A DNA stretch of 64,000 bases from Virgibacillus halotolerans. Lineage in GTDB: Bacteria > Bacillota > Bacilli > Bacillales > Amphibacillaceae. The stretch spans positions 1,116,001 through 1,180,000 of the forward strand of contig NZ_JAFBEA010000001.1 of the NCBI RefSeq assembly GCF_016908515.1, written 5' to 3'. Numbering within the stretch: the stretch's first letter is position 1; each line of letters opens with the position of its first letter. This document shows, one piece after another, positions 63,516-64,000 of this stretch. The notes beneath the pieces are model-generated. The model made no database searches. It had not been told where the DNA came from and saw only the letters and a program-made list of their open reading frames with translations. Both the position numbers and the translations under genes were made by a program.

Positions 63516-64000
63516 TTATGCCTGTTCGGTCGTCGAACGGGTAAGTGCTTTGTCCTTTCTACCATGCGTAAAGTAATAAACGATGATGCTTACAACAATT
63601 AAACCTACCAGGGAAAGATACATGCCCCGATAGCCTGATAATGGAACCAGGTAGCCTAACACGAAAGGTCCAACACCAAGTCCAAGATCCAGGGCGATAA
63701 AATACGTTGACGTTGCTAACCCCATGCGATGTGGGGGTGTTACCTTGATGGCAATTGCTTGAGAGGTGGATTGAAAATTACCATAGCCCAACCCTATAAT
63801 AGCTGCCGCTAGTAAAAATACCCAACTGGTAGTTGCTTGACTAATCATTAGCATGCCAATCGCAAACAACACAAGACCTGGATAGGCAACACTGTTCCCA
63901 CCTCTGCGGTCGATCAACGGCCCTGTAAACGGTCGTGACAATAAAATAATTACCGCATACACGAGGAAGTAAAAGCTGCCCGCCTCTACTAAATTAATAT
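63516..64000 (-). CDS. MFS transporter, 5' end cut by window
   Basis: The last 161 codons of a major facilitator superfamily transporter; the frame stays open to position 64000. About five or six membrane segments are present and the cytoplasmic-loop signature LSRPFTGPLIDRRGG (motif A type, usual between helices 8 and 9 in the C half) is clear. The substrate cannot be read; drug or metabolite efflux is common. It ends in its own terminator. Confidence 0.8.
   Translation of the reverse strand, partial: INLVEAGSFYFLVYAVIILLSRPFTGPLIDRRGGNSVAYPGLVLFAIGMLMISQATTSWVFLLAAAIIGLGYGNFQSTSQAIAIKVTPPHRMGLATSTYFIALDLGLGVGPFVLGYLVPLSGYRGMYLSLVGLIVVSIIVYYFTHGRKDKALTRSTTEQA

Overview
The window is chromosomal DNA from a low-GC, endospore-forming Firmicute, most likely a halotolerant Bacillaceae of the Oceanobacillus/Virgibacillus type. 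The reasons are a complete Ger-type germinant receptor operon, AGGAGG-type ribosome binding sites, frequent TTG/GTG starts, sigma-A-like promoters, many intrinsic terminators, and families typical of that group (DUF4256, CBO0543, YjiH, GntP, RpiR/ROK/PTS clusters). The genus is an inference. No rRNA, tRNA, CRISPR array, intact insertion sequence or prophage is visible. Most genes lie on the minus strand in tight operons.

Layout. 1-4.8 kb: a truncated quinone oxidoreductase, a small STAS-like protein, a ketoacyl-ACP-synthase-III-like protein with an altered active site, and a convergent pair of a condensation-domain acyltransferase and a zinc-ribbon membrane protein. 5.1-9.8 kb: a zinc alcohol dehydrogenase and a purine permease-adenine deaminase operon. 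10-18 kb: a six-gene operon (PTS EIIBC, EIIA, GH38 alpha-mannosidase, RpiR regulator, ROK kinase, GH1 glycosidase) for an imported, phosphorylated mannoside. 18.5-21.1 kb: a DUF3100 membrane protein, a small membrane partner and an M20 amidohydrolase. 21.3-24.9 kb: PEP carboxylase and DUF4256. 25.1-32.7 kb: a LysR-headed group with an amino-acid-type ABC importer, flavin monooxygenase, glutaredoxin, SDR, amidohydrolase and FMN reductase. It resembles the sulfur-compound (ytmI/yxe-type) operons of B. subtilis and contains a glutaredoxin relic and a REP-like repeat.

33-38.7 kb: a CBO0543 membrane protein, a COG3044 ATPase, a membrane-anchored coiled-coil protein with a repeated C-terminus, and an M29 aminopeptidase. 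39-42.5 kb: a GntP permease and zinc dehydrogenase divergent from a FadR-type regulator. 42.6-48.9 kb: an RNase H-like protein, then an operon of a TyrR-like regulator with a degenerate ATPase, a class III aminotransferase, a YjiH-type carrier and a GlcD-type FAD oxidase. 49-55.2 kb: a GntP permease beside a DgaE/DgaF/KdgK/amidohydrolase/GntR operon that should turn an amino sugar acid into pyruvate and glyceraldehyde 3-phosphate. 55.3-59 kb: a germinant receptor operon in B-A-C order. 59-60.7 kb: a Fpg/Nei glycosylase with an endonuclease IV-like enzyme. 60.9-64 kb: a LysM-3D wall protein that appears to start at AUC, a signal-less amidase, a sigma factor and a truncated MFS transporter.

The region reads as a catabolic, sporulation-linked part of the chromosome. 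The least explained parts are the TyrR-like/aminotransferase/YjiH/FAD operon, the DUF3100-M20 operon, the KASIII-like and condensation-domain neighbourhood, and several enzymes that keep their fold but have lost key catalytic residues.
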